A stretch of 64,000 bases of DNA, from positions 248,001 through 312,000 of the forward strand of contig VWRR01000019.1 of the NCBI GenBank assembly GCA_013995675.1, read 5' to 3'. The position numbers and the translations under genes were made by a program. Shown here piece by piece: positions 9,843 to 21,799 of this stretch (position 1 is the stretch's first letter; each line of letters starts with the position of its first letter). A model generated the notes under the pieces. It was not told the DNA's origin. It saw only the letters and a program-made list of their open reading frames with translations, and ran no database searches. Origin of the DNA: Cyanidiococcus yangmingshanensis (Eukaryota; Rhodophyta; Bangiophyceae; Cyanidiales; Cyanidiaceae).

Positions 9843-10539
9843 ATCTTGTTCAGGGAACTTGAAGGCCTATGAGCACTGCCCAAAGTCCCTGTTCGATCGT
9901 CTGCGATGGTGCTGTGTTGAACGCTGGCATGTGGATGTGTTGTTGTGCTCATTGGTTATCAATTTGTAGGTGTGTGGCAGTTTGGGAGGAACCCCATGGG
10001 CCTGGACAAGAACGACGATGCGTCATTGAAGCAACCCAGGGATATGAACTTGTACCTGACCCAGGACCGGATAAGTGAACACCCAAAGTCAACGGAACAT
10101 CAATAACTGCCACAAGCTTGTGACTGTAAACGACGTCTGCTCCTTCGGCAATAAGTAAGTAGTCATGAATCCGTTATACTTGGGTATCGTGGATGACGCT
10201 ATTATAGGTGGTGCTTGAGGTTTTCTTGTAGACTCGCTCAGTATTCGTATGCAAGGATTCATGATCCGTTGTACTTGGGTATCGTGCATGACGCTATCAT
10301 AGGTGGTGCTTGAGGTTTTCATTGCAGCTTCGTTCAGCATCGATTCTTGGGCACCTGCAAGCCATTGTTTTCGTTGGCCGTACCATCCTTTTCCAAGCTA
10401 TCGTATCCTTTGGATTGATTACCTAGCTGAGTAACAAAACCAAGTGTCCAGGTAGGTTCCATTGCGAGTAATCGAAACCATTCTATGGAGCAGCTTGGCT
10501 CTGGCGAACGCCTCCGCAAGTCTGTATGACCGCTCACCC
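9843..10539. other. intergenic with tandem repeat
   Basis: No gene is seen. The right half is the two-unit repeat described separately, which ends about 200 bp before the parvulin start. Confidence 0.55.
10163..10345. repeat. about 96-bp tandem repeat, two units
   Basis: A block of about 62 bases at 10163-10225 recurs at 10259-10320 with only a few differences. Both carry tacttgggtatcgt and ataggtggtgcttgag. The following 25 or so bases are also alike but more diverged, so the unit is about 96 bp and the second copy is slightly incomplete. Confidence 0.85.
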
Positions 10540-11427
10540 ATGGGTGCAGCGACGAGTCGTCTACGCAGCACTGGTGCTTTTCAGCACTGGACAGGGCGTC
10601 TCAAAAATGATTCAGAGAAGCGTTTACCGTCTGCAGCAAGCACCGAGCAGATAGATGCGTTTCCTGGGCTGCAACGTTGGCGGGTTGGCCCGCCATCCGA
10701 GGCAGCTGCGCTCGTGCGTCACATCCTGGTCGATGAGGAGTCAGTCGCGCAGCTTATTCAGCAGGAACTGAGCAAAAGCAGATCAACAGGTAACGAGACT
10801 CTATGTGAACACTTTGAACAGCTCGCCAGACGTCACTCTCGGTGTCCTTCTCGTCAGCACGGAGGTCTCTTAGGCTGGGTCCGTCCTCGAGAGACCACGA
10901 GACGTTTCGATCAGGCGATCTTTGAAACGTCCAGACCGGCTGGTACGATCGATGTTGTTCAGAGTGAGTATGGCTGGCACGTTATTTGGGTCCTGGAGCG
11001 CCAGGAGGTTTCGTCTAGCGTTCGTCGAGTGCCGTGCGCTGAGCCAACCACTGCCCGAGACACGACCTCAACTGAGTTGAGTCGACCTTCTGCAGCACCG
11101 CCCGATCCCGAATACCTGCAGCTATTACAGCAAGTCAGTAGTGCTATCAGGCAACGACCCATGCCGAATGTCGTACCATCTGCAAGCTTGTTTGCAACCA
11201 GACATCGTGTTCGGTCCGAGCCACCGTTGACCCATGCTCAAGCACTCAGTGTGCTTATTGCCCATCGTCTGGAGCCTGAAACCTGGACACTTGACGCTTT
11301 GGCTACCGCTTTTGGAATAGCGGATCCGTCAATGAAGGCTCTTTTGGCGAAAGCATTGCAGACTTATCGACCGTGGGCTGCAGTGCTGGCCCCCGACGGC
11401 ATGCGACGCCTTCGCGAACTCTCCTAG
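10540..11427 (+). CDS. parvulin-type peptidyl-prolyl isomerase
   Basis: Parvulins catalyse cis-trans isomerisation of peptidyl-prolyl bonds. From the ATG at 10540 the product has 295 residues. The rotamase domain spans roughly residues 48-145: VRHILVDEE, FEQLARRHSRCPS, GGLLGWVRPRETTRRFDQAI, and the closing EYGWHVIWVLERQE, all matching the PpiC/PrsA pattern. The basic, Ser-rich N-terminus could be an organelle transit peptide. A second small helical region at the C-terminus (TLDALATAFGIADPSMKALL) resembles a winged-helix-like module and is not part of ordinary parvulins. The frame is unbroken. Confidence 0.88.
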   Translation: MGAATSRLRSTGAFQHWTGRLKNDSEKRLPSAASTEQIDAFPGLQRWRVGPPSEAAALVRHILVDEESVAQLIQQELSKSRSTGNETLCEHFEQLARRHSRCPSRQHGGLLGWVRPRETTRRFDQAIFETSRPAGTIDVVQSEYGWHVIWVLERQEVSSSVRRVPCAEPTTARDTTSTELSRPSAAPPDPEYLQLLQQVSSAIRQRPMPNVVPSASLFATRHRVRSEPPLTHAQALSVLIAHRLEPETWTLDALATAFGIADPSMKALLAKALQTYRPWAAVLAPDGMRRLRELS

Positions 11428-11754
11428 GGCGCCTTGCTCGAAGAACTGTCTCGTCCGACACTGCATGGAGCACTGCTGTCCTCTCTCCAGTCAGTGGATT
11501 CCAAAACGACACAGATGCTATCACGGGCACTGTTTGGTAGAATGCAGTTTTGCATTCGCTGTCCTGCGTCTCTGTGCGAGCGCCCAGTTGAGGCTCTCGT
11601 CGTTCTTTTCGATAAATGAACGTTTATTTGATGTCCTAACTTTTCCTGCAAATGCATGGCGAGGTGTTGTTCTTCCACATGGATCGACATCCGCTAGAGT
11701 TGAGTGCGCTACTCATGCGTCTTGCGTTGCATGGTCGACAGCCGCGCCGACAGC
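11428..11754. other. intergenic, no supported gene
   Basis: Only short non-protein-like frames are present. Confidence 0.4.
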
Positions 11755-12931
11755 ATGTCGTCTCTCAAGTTTTCGTGGTCGTCGACGAATTTCATGAGAA
11801 CGCATCGGCTAGCGCAGTTTGTCGAGTACGGGACTCACCTGGACGAGTCGTATGTCGCGTTGGTCACCCCGATGCGTCACGAATACTGACCTTTCCGCTC
11901 AGCAACAACGGATTCCCTTTTCTTCGGATCAAGACACAACAGACGACGTCGTCAGCGTTGAAGCAGAAATTTTCGAGATTGTTCAAGACGAACAGGGCCA
12001 TAGGACGCTTGCGATGGCTCTCCACACTGTGCGCATGTCCGCTGAAACGGAACGGTGGCAAGAAAGGCGTCCTATCTCTTCCGTTCGCAAGCGGATGCTG
12101 GAACAAGTTCAAGGTGTGGTGAAGCATGGCCAACACTTCCTCGGGCGAAGCAACCCAATCGATGGGAAAACGCTCGCCGACAGGTCCTTGTACGAGTTGG
12201 GTCTTCCACGTGCTGACCCTCAATGAAGCCGTGCAGTGCCACGGAAGGCTCTCTCAAGCTAGCCAACATGCCGAACGGTTCGCTGGCAACATCTCTCGGC
12301 AACACCGAAGCAAACAAGGAGCTTGACTCAAATCCAAAACCAAGAATATGAACCTCACGTGGAAACAGCTCCTTTCAATGTCGACGTTGATACAGAGCTC
12401 TTGTTTGGCGAACTCGATCGGCAGCACTCGTGCGACAGTCGAAGAGCATAAGCGTCGCCCTAACGCGGTGTCAAACAATCGATCCGTCCTTCCTATGCAC
12501 CCGAAAAACCGATCGCTAACCACCTCTTCAACTTGAATTCATCACCATTTCCTTCAGACACGAAAGCAATCTTTTCAGATGCGGACCAGACGACTAGTCT
12601 CGAGGTGCACCTGGTCGAACGTCCAGCCTCCTATCCCAACGGGAGACGACACGCTGCTTCTCAGCAAGCGCTCGCAATCCGCAGTGTTTCAGACGCAATT
12701 GCAAGCTCCAGCCAATCGTCCACAAAAAAAGGAAACTCTACCTCGAATAGTGAAAACCTTCCCGAGATGTTACGTCCCGTTCGGTGCAGAAAGCGCTTTT
12801 GGCTTTGGGAAAACAGTTCAGCAGGTTGGGCGTCCACAGTGACTCGTCGACGTCTCCGTTCTGCGACACTAAGGTTTACGCTACAGCCACGCTGCCGTTT
12901 AAGTGATCAGCGTGTCGAGGATGAACCTTGA
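11755..12931 (+). CDS. unidentified protein, coding signal across frames
   Basis: From an ATG at 11755 a protein-like stretch (FMRTHRLAQFVEYGTHLDES) runs into a neighbouring frame at about 11880, continuing with EAEIFEIVQDEQGHRTLAMA. Further protein-like pieces follow at about 12340 (acidic, VDVDTELLFGELD) and 12700-12830 (ETLPRIVKTFPRCYVPFGAE). The pieces have similar composition to neighbouring real genes and are on one strand, so one gene with several frame interruptions is likely. I do not recognise the family, and the exact limits are uncertain. Confidence 0.3.
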
Positions 12932-12996
12932 GCGGAAGAAAAAGGTTTTGTCGATCGTTTCTGCTGGAGTCTGGCAGTCCAGTGAGGGTTTCAGGC

Positions 12997-15339
12997 ATGC
13001 CACCAACCTTTAAAGCGGACGAGCGTCCAACGAGTCGCGCTGTGACTACCCAGAGCGTTCTGGTTCTTGTGGACGACGCTGGTGAGCCCAGTGCCGACAA
13101 TGTTCCATTGAATGAGACTGGCACACCTCACGCAGTGAGTCGGAGTCTTCCTGTGCCGGGTCGAGGTGCTCGAGCGTCCCTTCGTGAGCGTCTGTTTACC
13201 CAACAGGTAGAGCGACGACAACGACAAGCGTCTCAGGCTTCCGTCTCGTCTGGCGAGGGAACGGCTGCTGCTCGAGACGTCGATTGCAGGGTCACCAGTG
13301 GCCATTGCCCACTCTTACATTGAATATGCGACTAGCTTCGGCCCTTATGGTGAGATGAGTCGTAGCGCTCAAGTCGCCTCGAGTTTGCCAGAACGAAGCG
13401 ACCTCCGACTGGAGCCTTCGCGTCAGACTGCAGCACTTGGTGCCCGAGGAGGTCGATCGCCGAGCCATGATTCACGCACCTCTGTTCCATCTCTGTCGAG
13501 TTCGCCCTGTGCTGGTCCAGCGACCGGTGGTCGAGACAGCGATAGTGCCAGCAGCAGTAGCATCCGAAGCAGCAACGACAACGACCGAATCGGTCATGTG
13601 AGTCCCGACGGGTATGGACGGGTGCGTACTGCTTCCTCACTGAAGGAATCAGAGGACATAGAGCGACGACATAGTGCGTCACTCGGCTCTCTGGTTGAGC
13701 TCTCCGGCGAAGCACAAGTGTCGGAGACCAGTCTCGCGTTAAGATTGGTCGCACCTCCAGCCACTGCGTTCGAGCGGCAGGCAGCACCTTTCGCCGAGTA
13801 CGCGGAGACATCCTTGCATACAACAATGGACGAAGCACCGACGTCGAGTCCGTTGGCCAAGTCGATGACGAACAAGCCGCGTATTGTCTTCATGGGACGC
13901 ACCCAGAGTGGGAAGACCTCACTACATTCGGTAGTGTTTCATCAGGACCAGCGCTCATGAGACGTTGTTTCTGGAGAACACACCACGCATTGTGGCGCAT
14001 GATGTCACTTATAGTCCTTGGATGTGTTGCCAGCTTGTCGATACACCTGGCACCGATAGCACCTTTTGGCAACATGCCTATCAGACAGAGGATGAAATCG
14101 AGCAAGCAGCCGCGGCTGCACAGTATCCCGGTGAGCCGGTACACAGATCGACGGGGAGGCAAGCCACCGAGGAGATGGCTCCAGGCATGTCTTTTGGAGG
14201 AAATGACGAAATATCTGGAGACGCTCTACATTCACGTATCCGAGCGAGCATCAGTGAAGGTTCTGAAACTGTACCCTGTCGTGATGATGCCCTCAGCGCT
14301 CGAGACGGTGTCGATACTGGCCTCGGTGAGACCCCTAATACGCTCGATGGAAGCAGCGCTTTTCGAGCTAGTTCAAGCGAGGTAGACCCGATTTCGGTGG
14401 CGAAGACATCGTACTGTCGCTATCGAGCCGTTCTGGAGCATGCTGATGCTGTGGTCTATGTCATCGACAGTAGCACCGATCTTTTCGAGCCTGTCGTTAC
14501 AGAGCTGTCGCAGATCCTGACTTGTCTGAGAAACCTGCACGAGACGCGGCGAAGGAACGGTCCAACACCTCTTGTCTGGGTCTGTCTTCACAAATGGGAT
14601 CAGGCAGTGAACCGTCCTGGGTCACGTGATCCACAGCAGCAGGATACAGAGGCTTTGGCGGACTTGCTGGTCGAGAATCTTTGCCAGTGTCGAATCTCGG
14701 CGCGAGGCATTCGCAACAGCTGGCAGTCGAGCAACTGTCGCTCGTGGCATTGAAGACGTCTCATGGTATCCAAGGCTGGAGATTCGACGAACCAGCATCT
14801 TTGACGACTCGTGTATGCAAAGTATGGCGAGTCTTTTGCGAGAGCTTTTACCACAACTGGCGGTGTTGAATCAGCGACTCGAGTTATTCGTTCGAGAGAG
14901 CGGCGTGTCGGAGGCCTTCCTCTTTGATGCCTTTACGCGTCTGTGTCTCGCGGAAACCTCGAATGACGCACCAATACCTCGATACTGCGCTCTGGCAGCC
15001 GAATGGGCCTTTGTCGCTCGTGAATGGTCGATCGCATTATATCCATCAGCGTTGGCAGGGAACGGACCAACTACAGCGCCCAGTGAAGGAACCAAGTCCA
15101 TCGATGCCGAAAGGGAAAACCTCGATGACCTTTTTAGAGATCAAGCGACCATGCAACTGACCAGTGGCGATTCGCTGACGGTGTTTGGCCTCTCTCCAGT
15201 CCTGGTCTTGGTCTATGTCGGCAGCGAGTCGTTGGTTGACGCGAACCGAAAGATACTGAATCCGCCGTGGTCGCAAGCATCGTTGCGAACGGCCTTGACA
15301 CTGCTGCATCGACGAATGCATGAACTGGAAGCGACGTGA
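12997..15339 (+). CDS. RagC/Gtr2-type GTPase
   Basis: Rag GTPases form RagA-RagC heterodimers on lysosomes or vacuoles and relay amino-acid sufficiency to TORC1. A Ser/Thr-rich N-terminal extension of about 300 residues precedes the G-domain: NKPRIVFMGRTQSGKTSLHS (Walker A at 13895-13918), then HETLFLENTPRI, the RagC/Gtr2 hallmark (RagA differs here), G3 as LVDTPG, VVYVIDSSTDLFEPVV, and G4 as LHKWD. The C-terminal roadblock domain follows (LFVRESGVSEAFLFDAFTRL). About 115 extra residues sit between G3 and the next strand, where human RagC has about 15. Frame changes of +1 occur near 13280, 13946 and 14700. The start at 12997 is a guess. Confidence 0.85.
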
Positions 15340-16100
15340 TGGTAGCCGGAGCAAGAACGATAACTCAAGTCCTGCTCACGACGAATCGCTTGGCACAAAA
15401 CCTGGTCAGGTTCCAACAAGAGCCGGAAAAAGCGTTTCCAAACGCACCCGCGTCTCGCCCTGGAGATCTCAAGTGGGCCACGTGCTGGAAACCTCTCGAT
15501 CAATAGCCGAATCACGGAAATATCGTGGAATCGTCTTGACGTCGAGATATGGTTTGATGTCATTGTTCGCGTCGTCGCTTTCGATTGCGTCTTTGAACGT
15601 CCAGCTGTATACTTCTGGGACGCTTGCAACCATACCAGAATGCGAACATGCTGCTGACGCTGATAGACTCGCGTCGAATCCCACCCATTCATGGGGAGCG
15701 AGTCTCGACAGTCGACGAAGGTAACTGGACATGCTTCGGAGGTGCCCGTCAGCAACGCTACAAACGTTCGTCTGAATCCATGGCCCGAGTGTAGGTTGAA
15801 GCAACCAAGGTATCTGGTTCGAATGCGAATAAAGTGATGTTTATACAATTCCGAGGAATAGTCCATGAAGGTTGCGTTTCGTGCCGCTTGGTCATTCCGC
15901 TGAAACCAGGACGTCGCTCTTCGGAACGATGCAAGCATCGTCATCCTCCTTTTGCTGTCCTTTTGACGAATAGCATCTCGTCTGGGTCGTCAAGTTCGCA
16001 TGGATGGAACGAACATGACCCTGAAACGGCTTGTCCATACCCCAATAGGGCGCACCTATCGAACGCATCAGTTAGGAACTTGGTTGTATCGCGCGCTCTC
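15340..16100. other. region without a clear gene
   Basis: Weakly protein-like frames occur on both strands here. A minus-strand frame (15944-15213) overlaps the RagC 3' end and may be the tail of the beta-propeller-like gene to the right. I cannot choose between them. Confidence 0.25.
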
Positions 16101-16105
16101 GATAC

Positions 16106-18621
16106 TCATTCTGATTGGGATGGGTTTTCATTGACGCGTTGGCTACCTACTGAGCCAGAAGCAAACGTCGATGATGTCGATGAAACCGTATCGGCATTCG
16201 GTGCTCGCCGCGATGGCTTGGTGAGTCGTTCGGCAAGTTGCTGGGCCCAGGACTCTAAACCCGACTCATCTGTGGAGATGGGTGTCTGGATTGCAGGTCT
16301 TGTGCAACTCCTCGATGATCTCTCTGCGAGTATGTTTGGAGACGGTGACCTCTGGACCAAGAATCGCCGATGTTTTCCCGAAGCTTGATCAGACGTCTTC
16401 ATGACCCCACTGCTGTTTCTGGTCGACGGCGCAGCGAACGCACTCCCAGTCTGCAGTGCTTGCAGTCGAGCAGCCCGCATTCGCCGCAGCATTCCTTCCG
16501 ATAGGCGTCTGTCTTCAATGGTAGGACTCTCTGTCAGCAGCGGCATCATCAAGATCACGAATGGTGTCAATGAGAGCAAGCGAACAGGTCGGCAAGGGCT
16601 CACTCCACTGCATGGAGGACGCTCGGCTCCAGGAGTGCACCAACAGAAACCGCACGTTTGGCAGCGTGCTCGATCCCGCTAGCGACGCATTCGAAAGCAG
16701 TCGTAGGCCGGTCGGTACAAGAGGCTCCCGATCCCACTGTTCGGAATGCATTGTCTGTGGGGGTGGCAACGGTACCCAGAGCGGTAACACAGATGCTCGT
16801 TCTAAACACCAAGGAGAGGTCGGGTACGTCGTCCTCCTTGTTGCAGAGTCAGAGCGGGTCTCCAAGGCACCCGACTGCTGGCCAGTCAACGCCAGTGTCA
16901 ACGACGCCCAAACAAGAGCCGTATGCCCAGAGTGAACGCCGGTAACCGCTATGAGCACCAGTATGGAACATTTTCCCGTGATTTGTTCAGATAGAGGCCA
17001 AGCCATCGCATCTAACCAGAACATGGCGGTGGTGGTGATGGAAGGTCTGTCGATAAGACGTTGGAAACGTCGTTCTCGGCGCCAAAGCGGACGCATCGGT
17101 AGTACAGGCCATTCGTAGAGGCATGCCAGCGAATGGCCAGTCGCCTGCGCTGAAAGCCACGCGGTTTCCATGCTTGGACTATCCCAGCGACTAGACAAAT
17201 GACCCGTTGCTGCCAATTGCCCCGGGGTAGCCACCTCCGCACTAGCCATGGACTGAAGATACCTGAGGCGCCAAGAGCATCAATCGCGTTGGCGTACAAG
17301 CAGCCAGCAAACACGTCCCGAGCGGAACTCGATGACGGCTTTGGGTCATACTTACTGAGCAACTAGCCAGCAACGGCTCACGGTTCATCAAGGACAAGGG
17401 CACGCCCTGACTTTTGGGTAGAGGCATAAACCTTGGTATGGCCGCGATGGAACAACGCTTTGTATGGAGATCCACGCTGGCGATCCCAGAAGTGTATACC
17501 AAATAGGCAGATTGCGTCGATGTAGAGGCATCCGTTCCGGCGACTTGTTTGGGTCTTCCTCCGTACACCGCGAGGGGAATCTGTCGAGGCCATCCGCTCG
17601 ACAGCTGGTGCTCGGAATTCCCAACTGGAGATTCATGGGAAGGTGCTCTCGACTGCAGCGGAAAACGCTCATTCTGGCGTGTTTGCAAACCGTCTCTGTG
17701 AGGCCACGGGTTGTCGATCGCTTCGGCATCACCATTTTGTTCCATGATGACCCGGTCCAGTCGTCTCTCGATTGACCAGGTAGGGTATGCGGTACACGGG
17801 TCCAAACGATTGGACACGGACTGCATGGCGCTCTGTTTGAGCACGTAACAGGAGCCACTCGTAACCAGAACCAAGAGCGAGTGACCGTCTTCGGTCCAGG
17901 CGAGGGAGACAATCTCTCCCAGAGTCGGAAGTCGCAAATCCGCCTGTTTCACAAGCTGGCCAACACATCGGTTCAAGATGTGACCTCCCGAAGCATCATT
18001 TGGAGCCGTAGACGGCATTTCGATCCCTTTCGAAGGATCCTGGCCCATAATCGATGCAGCCGATCGTAAGCGTAACGAGAGGATTTCGATTCGGGCCATA
18101 GGTCCAGCCACGACAATATCTGTTGTACCATGAACCAAGACAGCCTTGATCTGATTCATGGAATGGAAAGCGAGCGTCTGCCAGCACGACGGGGTCTGAA
18201 TCAGACAGCGGTTCGTAGTCTGTTGCTGCGTATCGAGTAGGAACGCCTCCAAGTATGGCCACCGATCATACGGCCATACAATGAGGAGCTTTTCTGTCTC
18301 CGAGTAGTCTATGCAGGTTAGTCGGTTCAGCGTCGATGTGTTCAGCAAAGCGGCCCGTTTATTGCCTTGGCCTCGTGACGAACCAGGTGCCTCTCGACGC
18401 CGCGGTGACGTTCTCAACTGCTGTGCTTTCATTGAAACACCAATGTCCAGGCCTGTGCTCCAGAGAGGCACCTGGGGAAGCGACACTGAATCACTGTCTT
18501 CATCCATGAAACTCAAAGCGACGAGACTTCGTTCCTGGACCAAAGCCGGTTGCCGTTGCGGCACTCGGCACCGCTTCGATAACATGTCGCGGTAGATAAG
18601 CACGCTTTCCACCATATGCAT
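16106..18621 (-). CDS. large beta-propeller-like protein, unidentified
   Basis: The longest uninterrupted part (18621-17242, 459 residues) contains beta-rich blades of WD40-type spacing, for example LGEIVSLAWTEDGHSLLVLV followed by SGSCYVLKQ, and LLIVWPYDRWPYLEAFLLD. Protein-like sequence continues in other frames down to about 16100, so the gene is probably larger and interrupted by frame changes. A RIC1-like trafficking factor or a nucleoporin is conceivable, but I see no family-specific motif. An acidic minus-strand frame at 19259-18792 may be its N-terminus or a separate small gene. Confidence 0.4.
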
Positions 18622-18791
18622 ACAAAAAAGTCTGGATGGTATGCGAACGCACTCGCTTACACTGTTGGACGCTTTTGGTCATGTTTGAGCGCAACCCACA
18701 ACTCGATGCTCCACGACTCGGTCCATTCGGGGCGTTCGAACCTGACTCGGAGGCTGTCGAGTCTGTTGTTTGACACTCCATCGAGAGATCG

Positions 18792-19259
18792 CTATGAGCC
18801 CTTTCCGTCCAGGTCTCTTGATGTCGGTTGCTTTTCCGCTTTCTCCTGGTCGAGCGTACTCTTTGGCACCGTTGACGAGGTCGTGGCCGTTCGAGGCTCC
18901 CCGTATCGTACCGAAGCAGAAGCTTCGACAACGTCCACTGCTCCGGTGACGAACGTGTCTGCCACCAGAGCAGATATATTGGTGTTTTGCACGCCTTGTT
19001 CCAGTGTTCCTTCGCGGCAGGCATCTTGGAGAAGCGCCACATGGTCTGAAGCTTCGACGATAGGGTCGGTGGCGGACAACCGCTCGTTCGTTTGCTGTGC
19101 AGTCATCGTCGTGTGCGTTTTCGCGCCCAGTGCGAAGACTCCATCCCGTTCAGAAGCGTCTGACACTTCATGTCCAGAACAAACCCAGAAAGGGTCCCTC
19201 TCGGGTTCTATATGAACGTCCAGTACCGCGCTTGGTGACTGAGTGCCCCCGTTGAGCAC
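18792..19259 (-). CDS. possible acidic protein or N-terminus of the neighbouring gene
   Basis: The 155-residue frame is acidic and Ser/Thr/Ala-rich with no recognised domain. It lies immediately upstream of, and on the same strand as, the beta-propeller-like gene. It could be a disordered N-terminal extension of that protein. The support is composition and position only. Confidence 0.2.
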   Translation of the reverse strand: MLNGGTQSPSAVLDVHIEPERDPFWVCSGHEVSDASERDGVFALGAKTHTTMTAQQTNERLSATDPIVEASDHVALLQDACREGTLEQGVQNTNISALVADTFVTGAVDVVEASASVRYGEPRTATTSSTVPKSTLDQEKAEKQPTSRDLDGKGS

Positions 19260-19552
19260 CGCGGTGTGCGTCCCAGGTCATCACGGACTCCTCCATAAAC
19301 CGATCATTACCAAGGAGTCTCGTACTTCGGCTGGCATTGATCAAGCAGGGGTACCTCTGATAATTTTCAGCGTCTAGTCAAGATCAAAACTGGAGTCAAA
19401 CACTCAGTAGCGGAACGGATGCTCGTTGTCGTGTCGAGAACAACGCTGCGAACAGAACGTCCTCCGACGGGGTGTCGTCCATGACGAGTCAACTTGGTCA
19501 ACGTTTACCGTTTCGAACGGGCCTGTGACTCGTTAGGCCCGCTTTCTCATGA

Positions 19553-20573
19553 ATGAATGATTCAATGAACTTATTTGCTCAAGCTGGTGAACGAGTCCTG
19601 GTAGAAACCTGGCCGAATGAGTGGCAAATGGTTGAGTTGCAACCGGGTGGCGTCCTACAGACTCGGTTTGGTGCGTTTCATCACGACGACTTTATTGGGC
19701 GAAGGAAAGCAGGTTTTTGTTGGTATGGACGACGATCGCGTCGAGCGGGTGCATTTCTACGTACGCTTCCATCCAGGTTCCATACCGCAGTGCCCAAAGT
19801 GACGAGTCGACGGACGCAAGTGATCTACGCAGGTCGACGTTGCGAGTCTGCTCTGCCGACTGGAACTGGAGCCTGGCTCTGTAGTCATCGAGGCAGGTAC
19901 CGGCAGTGGAAGTCTTACCTGGCTGTTGGCCCAGACAGTAGCACCTTGCGGACAAGTGCATACTTATGAGTGTCACGAGGGCCGCTTCGCTGCAGCCCGT
20001 GCGGAACTCGAAAGACACCTCCAGGAGCAGTGGCCAGCGTCTTGGAGCCGCTCTGGTTGGACACCCAAAGGACTGGTTCGTTTTCATCACCAAGATGTTC
20101 GTACGCAAGCGCTATGTAGGCCAGATGCGTCCACTGAGGCAGATGAGCGACCTGCCCAAGGCACTGTTCAGGCAGTCGTGCTCGACATGCCGGAACCGCA
20201 TCTCGTGGTGGGCCCAGCTGCAACAGCGTTACGGCCAGGACTTGGTACGCTGGCAATCTTTCTCCCGAGCGTGGAACAAGTCTGGCGTCTTCAAAACGCT
20301 CTTGCTCTGAGCAATGCCTTTTACGGGATACAAGTATGGTCAAATATTAGCCGAACGTGGTTGTCCGAGATTCCTGCCGCAGCCAATGGGAATTCCTCAA
20401 CGACACTCATCGTTCGGTCTCGAGTTTCAAGTCGTTGTCATCCCAATGGTGCACACACTGGGTATATCGTTGTAGCTCGTAGACAGGCCTCCTTGGAAGC
20501 GTCTGAAACCCGTCTTTCGGTGCCAATCATTTCCTGGAACAAGCGCATTCGGCAGGAAGCGCGCCGCCGTTGA
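19553..20573 (+). CDS. TRM61: tRNA (adenine-58-N1)-methyltransferase catalytic subunit
   Basis: TRM61 with TRM6 methylates A58 in the T-loop of tRNAs, a nuclear step needed for initiator tRNA stability. The N-terminal domain is visible as TRFGAFHHDDFIG and SRRTQVIYAG, followed by DVASLLCRLELEPGSVV and the SAM-binding EAGTGSGS (19890-19913). Later come QTVAPCGQVHTYE, the acidic VVLDMPEPH in the position of the catalytic motif IV, and the C-terminal AHTGYIVVARR matching the family's HTGYL. A +1 frame change lies within 19827-19836, since the family alignment continues there without a gap. A second compensating pair near 19690-19760 is likely. The start ATG at 19553 sits just before the first conserved strand. 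Confidence 0.9.
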
Positions 20574-20576
20574 TGT

Positions 20577-21799
20577 CTCCAACCTGAATGCTTGAGACGA
20601 ATACGCTGTTTTGCTCCGCATCCATGAGAGTTTTTATTTCGAGTGAGTATCTTATGAGGCGAGATGTCGCTAGAGACGATGCCACTGCTGCCGTACACAC
20701 TTTACCCAGTGGAATTGCACCCGTGGCTCGTTCGCTTCATGATGGCTCAAAGCCTCGTGTCAGGAAAACCTTATCGAGCCCGTGCGACGATCTCAGGTCA
20801 CTGGCGGTGGGGAACCCCAAAGCGATCACTGGAACGAGACTCTTGATGTTTGAATTTCGCGGTGGAGCGTTACGCTCATTGGAGCAGCTTTATGTAGTCA
20901 TCATGGAGGTTGTTCTTGTCGTTGAATACAGCGTACCACACCTGCTCACAGGATACTTGAATGGCGCCAGTTGTACATGAAGGAAACACCATGACTTCAT
21001 GCTTCGTGGAATCGAGCGCGCACGAATCCACCGAGACAGCAATGACTATACCTGGATGCGTTCGTCGAAGGTCGGATGTTCTCGTCTCCAGACTGGAGTC
21101 GTTTGCAGGCTTTCGAAATAACCCGTTGTATTCAGTGCCGGGAGACGAGGTGTTCAACGCAACTGAATAGGACGCCGTGTACCCTTTCAGGGTCCCTGCT
21201 TATGTGAACATGGCAGTGGTGAGTGTCAAGACTTGCTTGTCTATCGATGACCAGTCAGAGGACGTTCGGCGAAACCAAGCTCTAGGATAGGCTCGCGAAA
21301 GAATATCCCTCGCCCTTCCATGCATAATCTTTGATTCGAATTCGATTGATCGATTTGTCTGGCGAGTTTGTTTTGAGGCTTGTCACAATACCTAGAATAG
21401 TCCAGGGGTGCTGGCTGGCTGGCTGGCTTTCGACATGCTCACCTGATCTCGACAAATAGTCATGAAAGCTGAGTACGCCCCTCCGAGCGATACGCATGTC
21501 GATTGGGGCACGCTTTTCGTTCAAGCCAGAAACTGGAAACAGGAACGTTTGATTCATTGACGATGAGAACTAGTCGGCACACGATACAAGTCTCGTATTC
21601 AAAGCAACACCGGTCAAGCACATCGAGAATGTGGATGCATTGAAAGGAAGAGGGGATGTCGAAGCGGCGTTGTTTTCACCCTCGTTTCCCAATCACATTC
21701 TTTGCATGCTTGGTTGCGTCGGCGTGAATGTCTCTCTTGGCTGAGATTCTGTAGGATGCGGGCCCTATGAGGATACTGGTCTTTAGTGCGAGGATCTGA
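20577..21799. other. intergenic, no supported gene
   Basis: Short frames only, none protein-like. A small run of CTGG units occurs at about 21412-21428. Confidence 0.4.

Noticed and set aside
15834-16388. Plus-strand frame of 184 residues opposite the beta-propeller-like gene
   Set aside because: Part of it looks protein-like, but it overlaps minus-strand sequence of equal quality. I could not decide which is real, so it is not called.
19820-19840. Shared GGTCG at the frame changes in TRM61 and site-2 protease as a possible shift signal
   Set aside because: The motif is absent at the changes in ACLB, DHDDS, RagC and SPT6, and it occurs often elsewhere in unbroken frames.
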